DNA of 64,000 nt, from positions 62,001-126,000 of the forward strand of contig CAXBBS010000002.1 of assembly GCA_963974485.1 (NCBI GenBank), written 5' to 3'. Shown here piece after piece: positions 1-9,009 of the stretch. Position numbers and translations under genes: made by a program. The stretch is from JAALKW01 sp963974485. Lineage in GTDB: Bacteria > Pseudomonadota > Gammaproteobacteria > Legionellales > Legionellaceae. Below the pieces are notes generated by a model that had not been told where the DNA came from, searched no databases, and saw only the letters and a program-made list of their open reading frames with translations. The number at the start of each line of letters is the position of its first letter. The first letter of the stretch is position 1.

Positions 1-970
1 TATCAGCTAAGCCAATTTGATTGAGTCTTCGGTTTGCAATAAAATGCAAATATTCTTCAAACATTTCAGCATTCATGCCCAAAATACCACGTGGCATGGT
101 ATCTTTAGCATATTGATATTCCATTTCAACGCCGTCTTTAACAAGTTGATTGATTTCTTGTTTAAAGCTTTCAGTCCAAAGTTCTGGATTTTCAATTTTG
201 ATTTGATTAATGACGTCAATACCAAAATTCATGTGCATCGATTCATCACGTAAAATATATTGGAATTGCTCTGACGTTCCAACCATTTTGTTACGTCGAC
301 CCATAGACAAAATTTGAGTAAAGCCAACGTAGAAGAAGATGCCTTCGAATACAACATAAAAAGCAATCAAGTCACGTAACAAGCGTTGGTTTGCTTCGGG
401 TGTTCCGGTTAAGAACGCTGGATCGCCTAGGCTTTCTGTGAAAGGTAGGGCCCAAGCAGCTTTGGTTGAAACGGATGGAACTTCACGGTACATATTAAAA
501 ACTTCAGCTTCATCCATGCCCAAACTTTCAATAATGTATTGATAAGCATGTGTGTGCAACGCTTCTTCGAATGCTTGGCGCAACAAATACTGACGGCATT
601 CAGGATTGGTAATATGACGATAAACAGCTAATACGAGGTTATTTGCAACCAGCGAATCCGCTGTCGAGAAAAAACCTAAGTTACGTTTAATAATGAGTCG
701 CTCGTCTTCGGTCAGACCGTTTGGGTCATTCCAAAGCGCTAAATCGGCACTCATGCTGATTTCGTTTGGCATCCAATGATTAGCGCATGCGGTTAGGTAT
801 TTATCCCAAGCCCATGTATATTTGAACGGGACCAATTGATTCAAATCAGCGCGGCAGTTGATTATTTTTTTGTCATCAACTTGAACGCGCGCAGCACCCA
901 TTTCTAAGGCTTCTAAACCGGTGGCGCCCATAGCTTTGACAAGTGGAGGTGGGGTCAATGTTGTCGTCAT
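1..970 (-). CDS. nrdB: Class Ia ribonucleoside-diphosphate reductase, beta subunit (partial, C-terminus beyond window)
   Basis: Reading from 970 leftwards gives an open frame of 323 codons that runs off the window, so the C-terminus is missing. It encodes the small R2 subunit that houses the di-iron centre and stable tyrosyl radical used by NrdA to reduce ribonucleotides. The helix EEALHTHAYQY near residue 140 carries the Glu-x2-His-x3-Tyr arrangement of R2 proteins (iron ligands plus radical Tyr), which argues for class Ia rather than a Tyr-less class Ic. The ATG at 970 is preceded by a GGAGA ribosome site. It follows nrdA by only 21 bases on the same strand, so the two are probably one transcript. 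Confidence 0.93.
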   Translation of the reverse strand, partial: MTTTLTPPPLVKAMGATGLEALEMGAARVQVDDKKIINCRADLNQLVPFKYTWAWDKYLTACANHWMPNEISMSADLALWNDPNGLTEDERLIIKRNLGFFSTADSLVANNLVLAVYRHITNPECRQYLLRQAFEEALHTHAYQYIIESLGMDEAEVFNMYREVPSVSTKAAWALPFTESLGDPAFLTGTPEANQRLLRDLIAFYVVFEGIFFYVGFTQILSMGRRNKMVGTSEQFQYILRDESMHMNFGIDVINQIKIENPELWTESFKQEINQLVKDGVEMEYQYAKDTMPRGILGMNAEMFEEYLHFIANRRLNQIGLAD

Positions 971-991
971 ATAAATTCTCCTTAGTTAGTA

Positions 992-3820
992 TTATTGGCA
1001 CGCATCACAATCAGGGTCTAGAATCGAACACGCTTGGGGTGTTGATTCTTCGAGCTTGACTGCATTTAACGAACTGTCAGATATGGTTGATTTTTCAGCA
1101 TTACTTGCACCTAAACTGCGTAAGTAATACGTTGTTTTTAAACCATAAACCCAAGCAGAACGGTACAGCTCATCTAGTTTTTTACCCGATGGTTTGGCCA
1201 TGTAAATGTTCAGTGACTGTGCTTGGTCAAGCCATTTTTGACGTCGCGATGCCGCTTTAATTAGCCACAAGGGAGCAATTTCAAACGCCGTTGCATAACG
1301 TGCTTTCAATGCAGCAGGGATGCGATTAATCGATTGAATGCTTCCGTTGAAATATTTTAAATCATTGGCCATCACTTCATCCCATAAATTTAACGCTTTT
1401 AATTCAGCGATTAAATATGGATTAACAACGGTAAATTCACCCGAGAGGTTGGATTTCACAAACAAGTTTTGATACGTTGGCTCAATCGATTGTGATACAC
1501 CACAAATATTTGAAATCGTAGCTGTTGGCGCAATAGCCATCAAATTTGAATTTCGCATGCCTTGTGTGCGTACTTTAATGCGAAGCGCTTCCCAATCAAG
1601 GCGTTGTGTTCTATCTTGTGTTAAATGACCATCGCGTGCTTGCTCTAATAGCTTGATTGAGTCAATGGGAAGGACACCTTGACTCCAAAGCGAGCCTTCA
1701 TAGCTTTGGTAAGAACCGCGTTTTTTAGCTAAGTCTGACGATGCGTTAATTGCATAATAACTTACCAGCTCCATCGACATATCTGCAAATTCAACCGCTT
1801 CATCTGAAGCATAATCAAGACCAAGCATATATAAGGCATCTTGGAATCCCATCATGCCTAAGCCTATAGGACGATGTTTTAAATTTGAGTTACGTGCCTG
1901 AGGTACCGAGTAATAATTAATGTCGATAACATTATCAAGCATATGAATCGCGGTCTTAACGGTTTGTTTTAGTTTGGTTTTATCTAATTTTCCGTTAATA
2001 ATATGGGCTGGCAAATTAATGCTGCCTAAATTGCAGACCGCAATCTCATCTTCAGATGTATTAAGCGTAATCTCTGTACACAGGTTTGAGCTATGAATTA
2101 CGCCGGTATGTTGCTGTGGAGAGCGTAGGTTACATGGATCTTTAAACGTAAGCCATGGATGCCCTGTTTCAAAAAGCATGGAGAGCATTTTTCGCCAAAG
2201 TTTAACGGCTGGAATGGTTTTAGCACTTGGAATTTTGCCTTCGGAAGCGTCTTTTTCATAGCCGATATATAATGCTTCAAACGCTTTACCGTAGCTATCA
2301 TGCAGTTCGGGTGCTTCGTTCGGTGAAAATAATGTCCAGTCACCGTTTTCATGCATGCGTTGCATAAACAGATCGGGAATCCAAAGTGCTGTGTTCATAT
2401 CGTGTGTACGACGACGATCATCACCGGTGTTCTTACGGAGCTCTAAAAATTCTTCAACATCTTTATGCCAGCATTCTAAATATGCACACACGGCACCTTT
2501 GCGTTTTCCGCCTTGATTAACGGCTACAGCAGTTGCATCAGCTACGTTTAGGAAAGGAACCACACCTTGTGAACGTCCGTTGGTACCTTTGATGTGTGCA
2601 CCCATAGCACGAACCGGTGTCCAGTCATTACCCAGACCGCCTGCAAATTTCGAAAGTAAAGCATTATCTTTCATTGCGCTATAAATACCATCCAAATGAT
2701 CAGGTATCGTCGTTAAGTAACAGCTAGACAATTGAGGACGTACCGTACCTGCATTAAATAACGTAGGTGTCGATGACATGTAATCAAATGAAGAAAGCAG
2801 CGTATAAAATTCAATCGCTTTTTGTTCACGATTAGATTCTCGCATTGCAAGCCCCATGGAAACGCGCATGAAAAAGGCTTGAGGTAATTCGTAACGGGTG
2901 TTGTGCTCATGGATAAAATAGCGATCATAAAGCGTTTGTAAGCCGAGGTAAGTAAATTGCTTATCGCGGTCAGGTAATAAAGCTTGGCTTAGTTTATCTA
3001 AATCAAACTCACTTAAGCTCGGATCAAGAATGCCTTGCTCTATACCTTGTGCAATGTATTTTTTAAAGTAAGCAGGGTATAAGCTAGCCATTTCTGAACA
3101 CGTTGTTTCTTGTTGCATGCCAAGTTTGCTAAGCGCTTCGGTGCGTAAGCTATTGAGCAAAAGTCTTGAACTTACATAGGTATAATTAGGTTCTTTTTCA
3201 ACCATGGCGCGAGCGGCCATAATCAGTGATTTATGAACATCTTCAAGGTTAGCTTTGCTGTATAAATTACGAAGTGCATCTTTAAGAATAGGTGCAGATT
3301 CAACATCGGATAGATCAGCACATGCTTCATCAACCAAGGTTTGAAGGCGATCGAGATCAAGCGGTTTAACGTCACCGTCAGGCATGGTAATTAAGGGTGC
3401 GTTAGGATGTTTAGCAGCATTCGCTTCTAAGCTTGCTTCACGTGCTTTGCGGCGTTCTTCACGATATAAAACATAAGCGCGAGCAACTTTGTATTCACCA
3501 CTTCGCATTAAAGCTAGTTCAACTTGGTCTTGAATATCTTCAATATGAATGGTGCCTCCACTTGGAAGACGACGTTTAAATGCAGAAGTAATTTGCTGTG
3601 TTAATTGCTCGAGATTAATATGCACACGATCTGAGCTTGCCGCACGGCCACCTTCAACGGCAATAAACGCCTTGGTGAGGGCAATTTTAATTTTATTTGC
3701 ATCGTAAGGGGCTACTTTACCATTGCGTTTGATGGTTTTAATTGTACCTGGAGCATGTACAGTGAACTCAACAGAACTCTCATCAGATAGCACGTGTTCG
3801 GGTTCAAGTAATTGGGCCAT
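992..3820 (-). CDS. nrdA: Class Ia ribonucleoside-diphosphate reductase, alpha subunit
   Basis: Catalytic subunit that converts NDPs to dNDPs with NrdB. I start it at 3820 (942 residues), where GGAGG sits 6 bases upstream of ATG; an upstream in-frame ATG at 3883 has no such site and would run through the putative NrdR region. An ATP-cone (TIKRNGKVAPYDANKI, about residues 28-43) opens the protein, and a second diverged cone-like segment seems to follow at about residues 140-225, as in Pseudomonas-type NrdA. The centre holds the 10-stranded barrel with SSCYL and CNLGSINLP, and the C-terminus ends in CDACQ, the redox-active CxxC tail re-reduced by thioredoxin or glutaredoxin. Transcribed ahead of nrdB. 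Confidence 0.96.
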   Translation of the reverse strand: MAQLLEPEHVLSDESSVEFTVHAPGTIKTIKRNGKVAPYDANKIKIALTKAFIAVEGGRAASSDRVHINLEQLTQQITSAFKRRLPSGGTIHIEDIQDQVELALMRSGEYKVARAYVLYREERRKAREASLEANAAKHPNAPLITMPDGDVKPLDLDRLQTLVDEACADLSDVESAPILKDALRNLYSKANLEDVHKSLIMAARAMVEKEPNYTYVSSRLLLNSLRTEALSKLGMQQETTCSEMASLYPAYFKKYIAQGIEQGILDPSLSEFDLDKLSQALLPDRDKQFTYLGLQTLYDRYFIHEHNTRYELPQAFFMRVSMGLAMRESNREQKAIEFYTLLSSFDYMSSTPTLFNAGTVRPQLSSCYLTTIPDHLDGIYSAMKDNALLSKFAGGLGNDWTPVRAMGAHIKGTNGRSQGVVPFLNVADATAVAVNQGGKRKGAVCAYLECWHKDVEEFLELRKNTGDDRRRTHDMNTALWIPDLFMQRMHENGDWTLFSPNEAPELHDSYGKAFEALYIGYEKDASEGKIPSAKTIPAVKLWRKMLSMLFETGHPWLTFKDPCNLRSPQQHTGVIHSSNLCTEITLNTSEDEIAVCNLGSINLPAHIINGKLDKTKLKQTVKTAIHMLDNVIDINYYSVPQARNSNLKHRPIGLGMMGFQDALYMLGLDYASDEAVEFADMSMELVSYYAINASSDLAKKRGSYQSYEGSLWSQGVLPIDSIKLLEQARDGHLTQDRTQRLDWEALRIKVRTQGMRNSNLMAIAPTATISNICGVSQSIEPTYQNLFVKSNLSGEFTVVNPYLIAELKALNLWDEVMANDLKYFNGSIQSINRIPAALKARYATAFEIAPLWLIKAASRRQKWLDQAQSLNIYMAKPSGKKLDELYRSAWVYGLKTTYYLRSLGASNAEKSTISDSSLNAVKLEESTPQACSILDPDCDACQ

Positions 3821-3879
3821 AGTTCCTCCAAAGAAGGTAAGTTTGTGTGATAAATAAGGGAAAGCTTTTTTTTGCCGAA

Positions 3880-3927
3880 ACACAACATGTAGTTGTTTTT
3901 CGAGTCGAGAGTTACAATATAATGTGT
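3880..3927 (-). promoter_or_regulatory. Two NrdR-box-like operators upstream of nrdA
   Basis: Two 16-base sites at 3880-3895 (ACACAACATGTAGTTG) and 3912-3927 (TTACAATATAATGTGT) each match about 12-13 of 16 positions of the NrdR consensus acaCwAtATaTwGtgt. Their starts are 32 bp apart, about three helical turns, which is the spacing known for paired NrdR boxes. They lie 60-107 bases upstream of the nrdA ATG, so NrdR repression of nrdAB is the likely role. The nrdR gene is not in this window. Confidence 0.7.
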
Positions 3928-3984
3928 TTCGTCTAAAATAACAAGGGCATAACTCTGGGTATAGCCTGTGGATAACATGTAGAT

Positions 3985-4737
3985 TTATTCTCGTGGTTTA
4001 ACAACCACAGCATCACTGACATTAGATAGCCCATGCGCATGAATATTCAGCAAGCCAAGTTGAGCATAGATTTGACTCGAGCTTCCACCATCGAGATTTA
4101 AGGCTTGATCACACGATAGGGGCGCGTGTTTCATCAGATCTGAAAGCGTGGCTGTGTTCATGGGGGAACGCTCGGTCACCAATAAAATAACTTCGCTTTT
4201 TTCAGTAATGCCCAACGCTGTCCGTTCAGCAAGCCCAGGTTTTAATTTAGGTGATTTGCCATCGATTAATAAGCGAGGACCACTTTGAATAGCAAAATCA
4301 ATATGTTTGCGATGAGATCTAAAATAAGAGTAATTCGATAAATGGGCTTGATTATCTGCAATATAAAAAACACCCCACCAACTAATCGATTTTAATTTTG
4401 AATATTGATGCTCGTGCCCAATACGTAATCCAAGTGGTTTATATTGCGTATCGAAAAAACCACCGTTAATCGCAATCACGGCTTTACTATGCATTGCAAA
4501 GTCTTTCACCGATGCATTTTCTTTGGATAAATCATGTGCTGTGACGATATCTAGTGCTTGTTTTTTTAGGTTAATTTTAAAAACATGTATGTGAGACCAG
4601 GGAACTAAATTTCTATCCGCCATATCGATGTAATCAATACCAGGGGCAACGTTTTTCCACGTGTGCGCCATGGAGATATTTATCCATGAGAATAAAAGAA
4701 AGCAAATATAAGCGTGTATCTTGGTTTGCCTCAGCAT
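3985..4737 (-). CDS. Secreted phosphodiester glycosidase family protein (NAGPA/DUF2233-like)
   Basis: 250 residues with a likely Sec signal peptide (residues 1-24, hydrophobic stretch ending SMA-HT). The fold family of human N-acetylglucosamine-1-phosphodiester glycosidase is indicated by INGGFFD (residues 90-96), AIQSGPRLL and the ALNLDGGSSSQ block near the C-terminus. Members hydrolyse or bind sugar phosphodiesters outside the cytoplasm, but the substrate of this bacterial version cannot be told from sequence. It stands alone, divergent from pmbA with 54 bases between the starts, and its stop lies 165 bases upstream of the nrdA start on the same strand. Confidence 0.75.
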   Translation of the reverse strand: MLRQTKIHAYICFLLFSWINISMAHTWKNVAPGIDYIDMADRNLVPWSHIHVFKINLKKQALDIVTAHDLSKENASVKDFAMHSKAVIAINGGFFDTQYKPLGLRIGHEHQYSKLKSISWWGVFYIADNQAHLSNYSYFRSHRKHIDFAIQSGPRLLIDGKSPKLKPGLAERTALGITEKSEVILLVTERSPMNTATLSDLMKHAPLSCDQALNLDGGSSSQIYAQLGLLNIHAHGLSNVSDAVVVKPRE

Positions 4738-4791
4738 GGTTATCTTGTATCCTTAGTTGCAGACGCTTACCTCTTAAGTATTAGGACTATC

Positions 4792-6162
4792 ATGCGAAAT
4801 TTAACGCCACAGATCAACCAAGTTCAAACAAAACGCAAAGAATCTTTAAATAATCTTATGGATGATGTTTTAAAACGTGCGCATAACAAAGGAGCAACAG
4901 ATGCGGTTGTTTCTGTGAATCACGATCAAGGCTTTGGTGTTGATGTACGCATGGGAGCTGTTGAGACCGTTGCGTTTAGTGAAGAAAAAGGGGTAAGTGT
5001 TGCCATATATATAGGCCAGAAAAAGGGCAGTGCTACCAGCAGTGATACTTCGCCAGCAGCCTTGGATGCGATGGTAAATGCAGCTTATGAGATTGCTAAA
5101 GTTAGCGCCGAAGATCCTTGCTCGGGCTTGCCTGATGCCGAGCTTATTTCTGTGGATTATCCTGAATTAGACTTATTGCATCCTTGGACGATTACGCCAG
5201 AAGATGCGGGTAGGTTAGCCCAAACCTGTGAGTCATATGCTCGCGATTTAGATAGACGTATTCATAACTCAGATGGTGTTAATTTTTCAACGTATAATTT
5301 TTGTAATGGCTTTGCAAATTCACGAGGGTTTTCAGGTATCGTGGAAAGCAGCCGTCATGGCATGAGTTGTTCGTTGTTGGCACAAGAAGGAGCTAAAAAC
5401 GATGGGGCGATGCAGCGCGACTATGCCTATACAACAGCGCGTCATCCTGATGGCTTGATGCCGATTGATGAACTGGCGGCGTTAGCGGTTAAGCGAACAA
5501 CGGATAGATTATCTCCTAGGAAAATAAAAACTCAAAAAACACCGGTTATTTTTTCGTCTCGTGTATCCAGTAGTTTACTTTCTTCGCTTATACAGGCGAT
5601 CAGTGGCGCAAGCTTGTATCGCAAAAATTCGTTTTTATTGGATAGCGTAGGTCAAACTATTTTTCCTGATAATATTAATATTTATGAAGCTCCTCATTTA
5701 TTAGGTGCATTAGGAAGCACGCCTTTTGATGGTGAAGGGATTATCACGCGTTCTAATCGCTTGGTTGAAGCGGGTATATTGCAACAATATGTATTGAGCA
5801 GTTATTCAGCACGCAAGCTTGGTTTGAAAACAACGGCTAATTGTGGCGGTGTTGCTAACCTCACGATTGATCCAACAGCAGGCGACTTAACCGAATTACT
5901 CAAAACCATGGATCGAGGCTTATTGGTCACCGAACTTATGGGGCAGGGCGTTAATGGTATTACCGGTGATTATTCACGAGGTGCGTCAGGTTTTTGGGTT
6001 GAGCATGGTCAAATCCAATATCCTGTCGATGAAATTACGATTGCTGGTAATCTTAAAGATATGTTTTTGAATATTCTTGCAGTAGGCACGGATATTAACC
6101 CATCAACAGCAACGCGTTGTGGATCTATTCTAATTGAAGAAATGACGGTGGCTGGGGGGTAA
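4792..6162 (+). CDS. pmbA: Metalloprotease subunit PmbA/TldE
   Basis: 456 residues from the ATG at 4792, which has TTAGGA about 7 bases upstream; the frame stays open back to 4714, but that extension overlaps the divergent gene and has no family match. TldE/PmbA forms a heterodimer with TldD and degrades unfolded or modified peptides; the metal-binding HExxxH is in TldD, so its absence here is normal. Family features visible are the N-terminal GFGVDVRMGAVETVAF strand region and the C-terminal GQGVNGITGDYSRGASGFW and IAGNLKDMFLNI blocks. tldD is not in the window. Confidence 0.92.
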   Translation: MRNLTPQINQVQTKRKESLNNLMDDVLKRAHNKGATDAVVSVNHDQGFGVDVRMGAVETVAFSEEKGVSVAIYIGQKKGSATSSDTSPAALDAMVNAAYEIAKVSAEDPCSGLPDAELISVDYPELDLLHPWTITPEDAGRLAQTCESYARDLDRRIHNSDGVNFSTYNFCNGFANSRGFSGIVESSRHGMSCSLLAQEGAKNDGAMQRDYAYTTARHPDGLMPIDELAALAVKRTTDRLSPRKIKTQKTPVIFSSRVSSSLLSSLIQAISGASLYRKNSFLLDSVGQTIFPDNINIYEAPHLLGALGSTPFDGEGIITRSNRLVEAGILQQYVLSSYSARKLGLKTTANCGGVANLTIDPTAGDLTELLKTMDRGLLVTELMGQGVNGITGDYSRGASGFWVEHGQIQYPVDEITIAGNLKDMFLNILAVGTDINPSTATRCGSILIEEMTVAGG

Positions 6163-6209
6163 TCATCGCACCGTCATTCCTGGCCGCAATAGGCCTCAGA
6201 TCTTGGGGC

Positions 6210-6431
6210 TTAGTTCTTATCGCGGAAGATAATACGACCTTTTGTTAAATCATAAGGCGTTAATTCAACTTTAACTTTATCACCGGTTAAAATTCTGATG
6301 TAGTTTTTACGCATGCGACCTGAGATGTGTGCTGTAACAATGTGACCATTTGCAAGTTCAACGCGAAACATGGTGTTAGGAAGCGTATCAATCACGACGC
6401 CATCCATTTCAATATTATCTTCTTTTGCCAT
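6210..6431 (-). CDS. infA: Translation initiation factor IF-1
   Basis: 73 residues, a single S1-type OB-fold. The sequence MAKEDNIEMDGVVIDTLPNT followed by FRVELANGHIVTAHISGRMRKNYIR is characteristic of IF-1, with the highly conserved GDKVKVELTPYDLTKGRI segment at the end. IF-1 binds the ribosomal A site during initiation and works with IF-2 and IF-3. It is a single-gene unit on the minus strand, convergent with pmbA and divergent from the MFS gene. Confidence 0.97.
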   Translation of the reverse strand: MAKEDNIEMDGVVIDTLPNTMFRVELANGHIVTAHISGRMRKNYIRILTGDKVKVELTPYDLTKGRIIFRDKN

Positions 6432-6555
6432 TAGGGTAAATTCTCAATATACAAATATATAAAGTCGAGTATCGTGCACGAAAATGAAATAAATCGCAAG
6501 GTTATCGCGTATAAAAGTCGAACATGCGCCATGTATCAGCATCTCGACGTAGGGA

Positions 6556-6585
6556 TTGACAAGTAATTTCGTATTAAGGTGTAAT
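6556..6585 (+). promoter_or_regulatory. Sigma70-type promoter for the MFS gene
   Basis: A perfect -35 TTGACA at 6556-6561 and a -10-like TGTAAT at 6580-6585 are separated by 18 bases, 30 bases before the TTG start at 6616. This is one of the best promoter matches in the window. Confidence 0.6.
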
Positions 6586-6615
6586 GCTTGTTTGTAAATT
6601 TAGCTGGGAGATGTC

Positions 6616-7908
6616 TTGAATACAGATAACACAATACCTCAGACACACCATAAACTCATGCCTTACTTTGTTTTTTTGCTTGCTACAGCATTTTACTTAT
6701 ATGAATTTATTTTACAGGTTTCACCGAGTGTTATGGCCGCTCCTATGATGAAAACCTTTGGGGTATCCGCCAGTGGTTTTGGTTTTATTTCAGCATTTTA
6801 TTTTTATGCTTATGCACCGATGCAGGTACCTGCAGGCTTGCTTTTTGATCGCTATGGGCCAAGAAAATTAATGACCTGTGCCATTATTTTATGCGCGTTG
6901 GGCTCCGTTTTTTTTGCAGCAACAACTAATATTATGGCGGCTGCAGCCGGTCGTTTTTTGATGGGATTTGGCTCAGCCTTTTCGTTTATAGGCGCCTTGG
7001 TCTTGCTATCACGTTGGTTTGAACCCACGAAATTTGCTTTATTTGCTGGTATAGCTCAGTTTATGAGCTCGCTGGGCGCCATGTTTGGTGAACGCCCTCT
7101 GGCCATACTGATTAATGCCTACGGTTGGCGAACGGCAAGTTTTATTCTAGGTGGTATTGGATTTATTTTAGCGCTGCTATTTTGGATTTTTATTCGTGAT
7201 TATCCTAATCAAGCAACCCAAACAGCCCCTAAGCATTCACTGGGTGAAGAATGGAAGCGGTTATGTGCCGTCACCGGACGTGGTTATACGTGGATAACCG
7301 GTCTTTATGCTTGTACCATTTGGACGCCAATTGCGGTATTTGCAGGCTTATGGGGCATACCTTATCTTCAAGTCAAATATAATACCAGTTTACTTGTTGC
7401 CTCGGGTATGTGCAGCATGATTTGGCTTGCTATCGGTCTTGGTAGTCCATTGATGGGTTGGTGGAGCGATCGGTTACAAACACGACGTTTAGCGCTAGGT
7501 CTAAGTGCCTGCTTAGGTTTATTAGCAACATCAATTATTTTATATATGCCTGATATACCGATGTCTTGGATGTATTTGGTCTTATTTATTTTTGGTCTGG
7601 GTGCCGCGGGTCAAACGGTTAGTTTTGCCGTAGTCAAAGATAATAACCATCCGAATCTTGTAGGTACTGCCTGCGGTTTTAATAACTTATCGGTTGTGAT
7701 CGGCGCCGCTTTTTTTCAACCTATGGTAGGGGTTGTATTGCATCATATCGGAGATGTTCGTGTAGTAGATGGCATTTCTTTATATGGCTTGACTGGATAT
7801 CAGCAAGCCTTGCTTATCATGCCTGTGAGTTATATTACCAGCTTGGTTCTTGTTCTTTTCTTTATGAAAGAATCACATCCAGATAATATACACGTCAATA
7901 AGCAATAA
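6616..7908 (+). CDS. Major facilitator superfamily transporter
   Basis: 430 residues with about 12 hydrophobic segments. The loop after TM2 has GLLFDRYGPRK, the MFS signature GxxxDRxGxRR, and a second copy-like GWWSDRLQTRR appears between TM8 and TM9. The start is a TTG at 6616, chosen because CTGGGAG lies 5 bases upstream; the nearest ATG at 6611 hits a stop at once. Proteins like this are common in Legionellales, some feeding on host amino acids or nucleosides, but the substrate cannot be read from sequence. ruvC follows after 13 bases, so the two may be co-transcribed. Confidence 0.85.
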   Translation: MNTDNTIPQTHHKLMPYFVFLLATAFYLYEFILQVSPSVMAAPMMKTFGVSASGFGFISAFYFYAYAPMQVPAGLLFDRYGPRKLMTCAIILCALGSVFFAATTNIMAAAAGRFLMGFGSAFSFIGALVLLSRWFEPTKFALFAGIAQFMSSLGAMFGERPLAILINAYGWRTASFILGGIGFILALLFWIFIRDYPNQATQTAPKHSLGEEWKRLCAVTGRGYTWITGLYACTIWTPIAVFAGLWGIPYLQVKYNTSLLVASGMCSMIWLAIGLGSPLMGWWSDRLQTRRLALGLSACLGLLATSIILYMPDIPMSWMYLVLFIFGLGAAGQTVSFAVVKDNNHPNLVGTACGFNNLSVVIGAAFFQPMVGVVLHHIGDVRVVDGISLYGLTGYQQALLIMPVSYITSLVLVLFFMKESHPDNIHVNKQ

Positions 7909-7921
7909 AAAGGATAGCTGA

Positions 7922-8419
7922 GTGACCATTATTTTAGGGATTGATCCAGGGTCAAGAATTACAGGCTATGGCCTTATTCGTTTAATGGGAAACCACGTGT
8001 CGTATTTAGACAGTGGCTGTATTCGAACGACCACTCAAGATACTTTAGGCGGTAGATTACTCGAAATATTCAACGGGATAAAGCAGTTATCAGAAGCATT
8101 TAAGCCTGATGAAGTGGCAATAGAGCAAGTCTTTATGCATCAAAATGCAAATACGGCACTTAAATTAGGGCATGCTCGAGGGGCTGCGATGGTTGCTTGT
8201 GCTGCCCAAGCACGCACCATTGCTGAATATGCTCCTAGGCAGATTAAACTCGCCGTTGCAGGCTATGGCGCTGCTGATAAAGAACAAGTTAAGCAGATGG
8301 TGATGCGTTTGCTTGTGTTATCACGTGCACCTCAGGAAGATGCTTCGGATGCATTAGCGGTGGCACTGTGTCATAGCCATGTTCGACGTGAACATTTATT
8401 AAGGAGCAAGATATTATGA
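7922..8419 (+). CDS. ruvC: Crossover junction endodeoxyribonuclease RuvC
   Basis: 165 residues from a GTG start with AAAAGGA upstream. RuvC cuts Holliday junctions as a dimer. The four acidic metal-binding residues are all visible: D8 (ILGIDPGS), E68 (VAIEQVF), and D140 and D143 (EDASDAL). Length is typical for the family. It overlaps ruvA by 4 bases (ATGA), implying translational coupling. Confidence 0.96.
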   Translation: MTIILGIDPGSRITGYGLIRLMGNHVSYLDSGCIRTTTQDTLGGRLLEIFNGIKQLSEAFKPDEVAIEQVFMHQNANTALKLGHARGAAMVACAAQARTIAEYAPRQIKLAVAGYGAADKEQVKQMVMRLLVLSRAPQEDASDALAVALCHSHVRREHLLRSKIL

Positions 8420-9009
8420 TCGGTTGGTTAAAAGGACATGTTATTGATAAGCGGGTACCTGGAAAAATTGTACTGGATGTACAAGGCGTGGGTTACGATG
8501 TGGAAACCTCGCTACCTACATTTTTCCAGCTTGAAACCATGAATGCGCCTACAAGCTTGCATATTCATACGTTGGTACGAGAGGACGCACTGATTTTATA
8601 CGGTTTTTTGGCGTTGGATGAAAGGCATTTATTTCGAGCCTTGATTCGTGTTAACGGCGTGGGAGCTAAGCTCGCCATTGCTATTTTGTCGAGCATTAAA
8701 CCGGATGAGTTTGTGCGCTGTATTCGGCAAGAAAATGCGGCGTTGCTTACCAAACTACCAGGCATAGGTAAAAAAACAGCAGAGCGCTTGGTTGTTGAAA
8801 TGAAAGATAGGCTCCAAGATGCTGATTATTTATCAAGTCATACTTCAGTAGATACAGCACCGTTACAATCGGATGAAGCGGTGAAAGCATTAGAAGCTTT
8901 AGGCTATAAGCCTCAAGAAGCAAACAAAGTGATTCAAAAACTCGATGATGGCAAAAAAACATGCGAACAATTAATTCGGGAAGCGTTACAAAGTTTAGCT
9001 GTTCGATAA
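8416..9009 (+). CDS. ruvA: Holliday junction branch migration subunit RuvA
   Basis: 197 residues. RuvA holds the four-way junction open and recruits the RuvB motor. The N-terminal OB-fold is followed by two helix-hairpin-helix motifs (RVNGVGAKLAIAIL and LPGIGKKTAERLV) and a C-terminal three-helix domain (EAVKALEALGYKPQEA) that contacts RuvB. The expected downstream partner ruvB is not here: the next gene is on the opposite strand and overlaps ruvA tail to tail by 15 bases. Confidence 0.96.
   Translation: MIGWLKGHVIDKRVPGKIVLDVQGVGYDVETSLPTFFQLETMNAPTSLHIHTLVREDALILYGFLALDERHLFRALIRVNGVGAKLAIAILSSIKPDEFVRCIRQENAALLTKLPGIGKKTAERLVVEMKDRLQDADYLSSHTSVDTAPLQSDEAVKALEALGYKPQEANKVIQKLDDGKKTCEQLIREALQSLAVR

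Noticed and set aside
6163..6209. Terminator between pmbA and infA
   Set aside because: Only a 4-bp GGCC stem with no T-run is visible.
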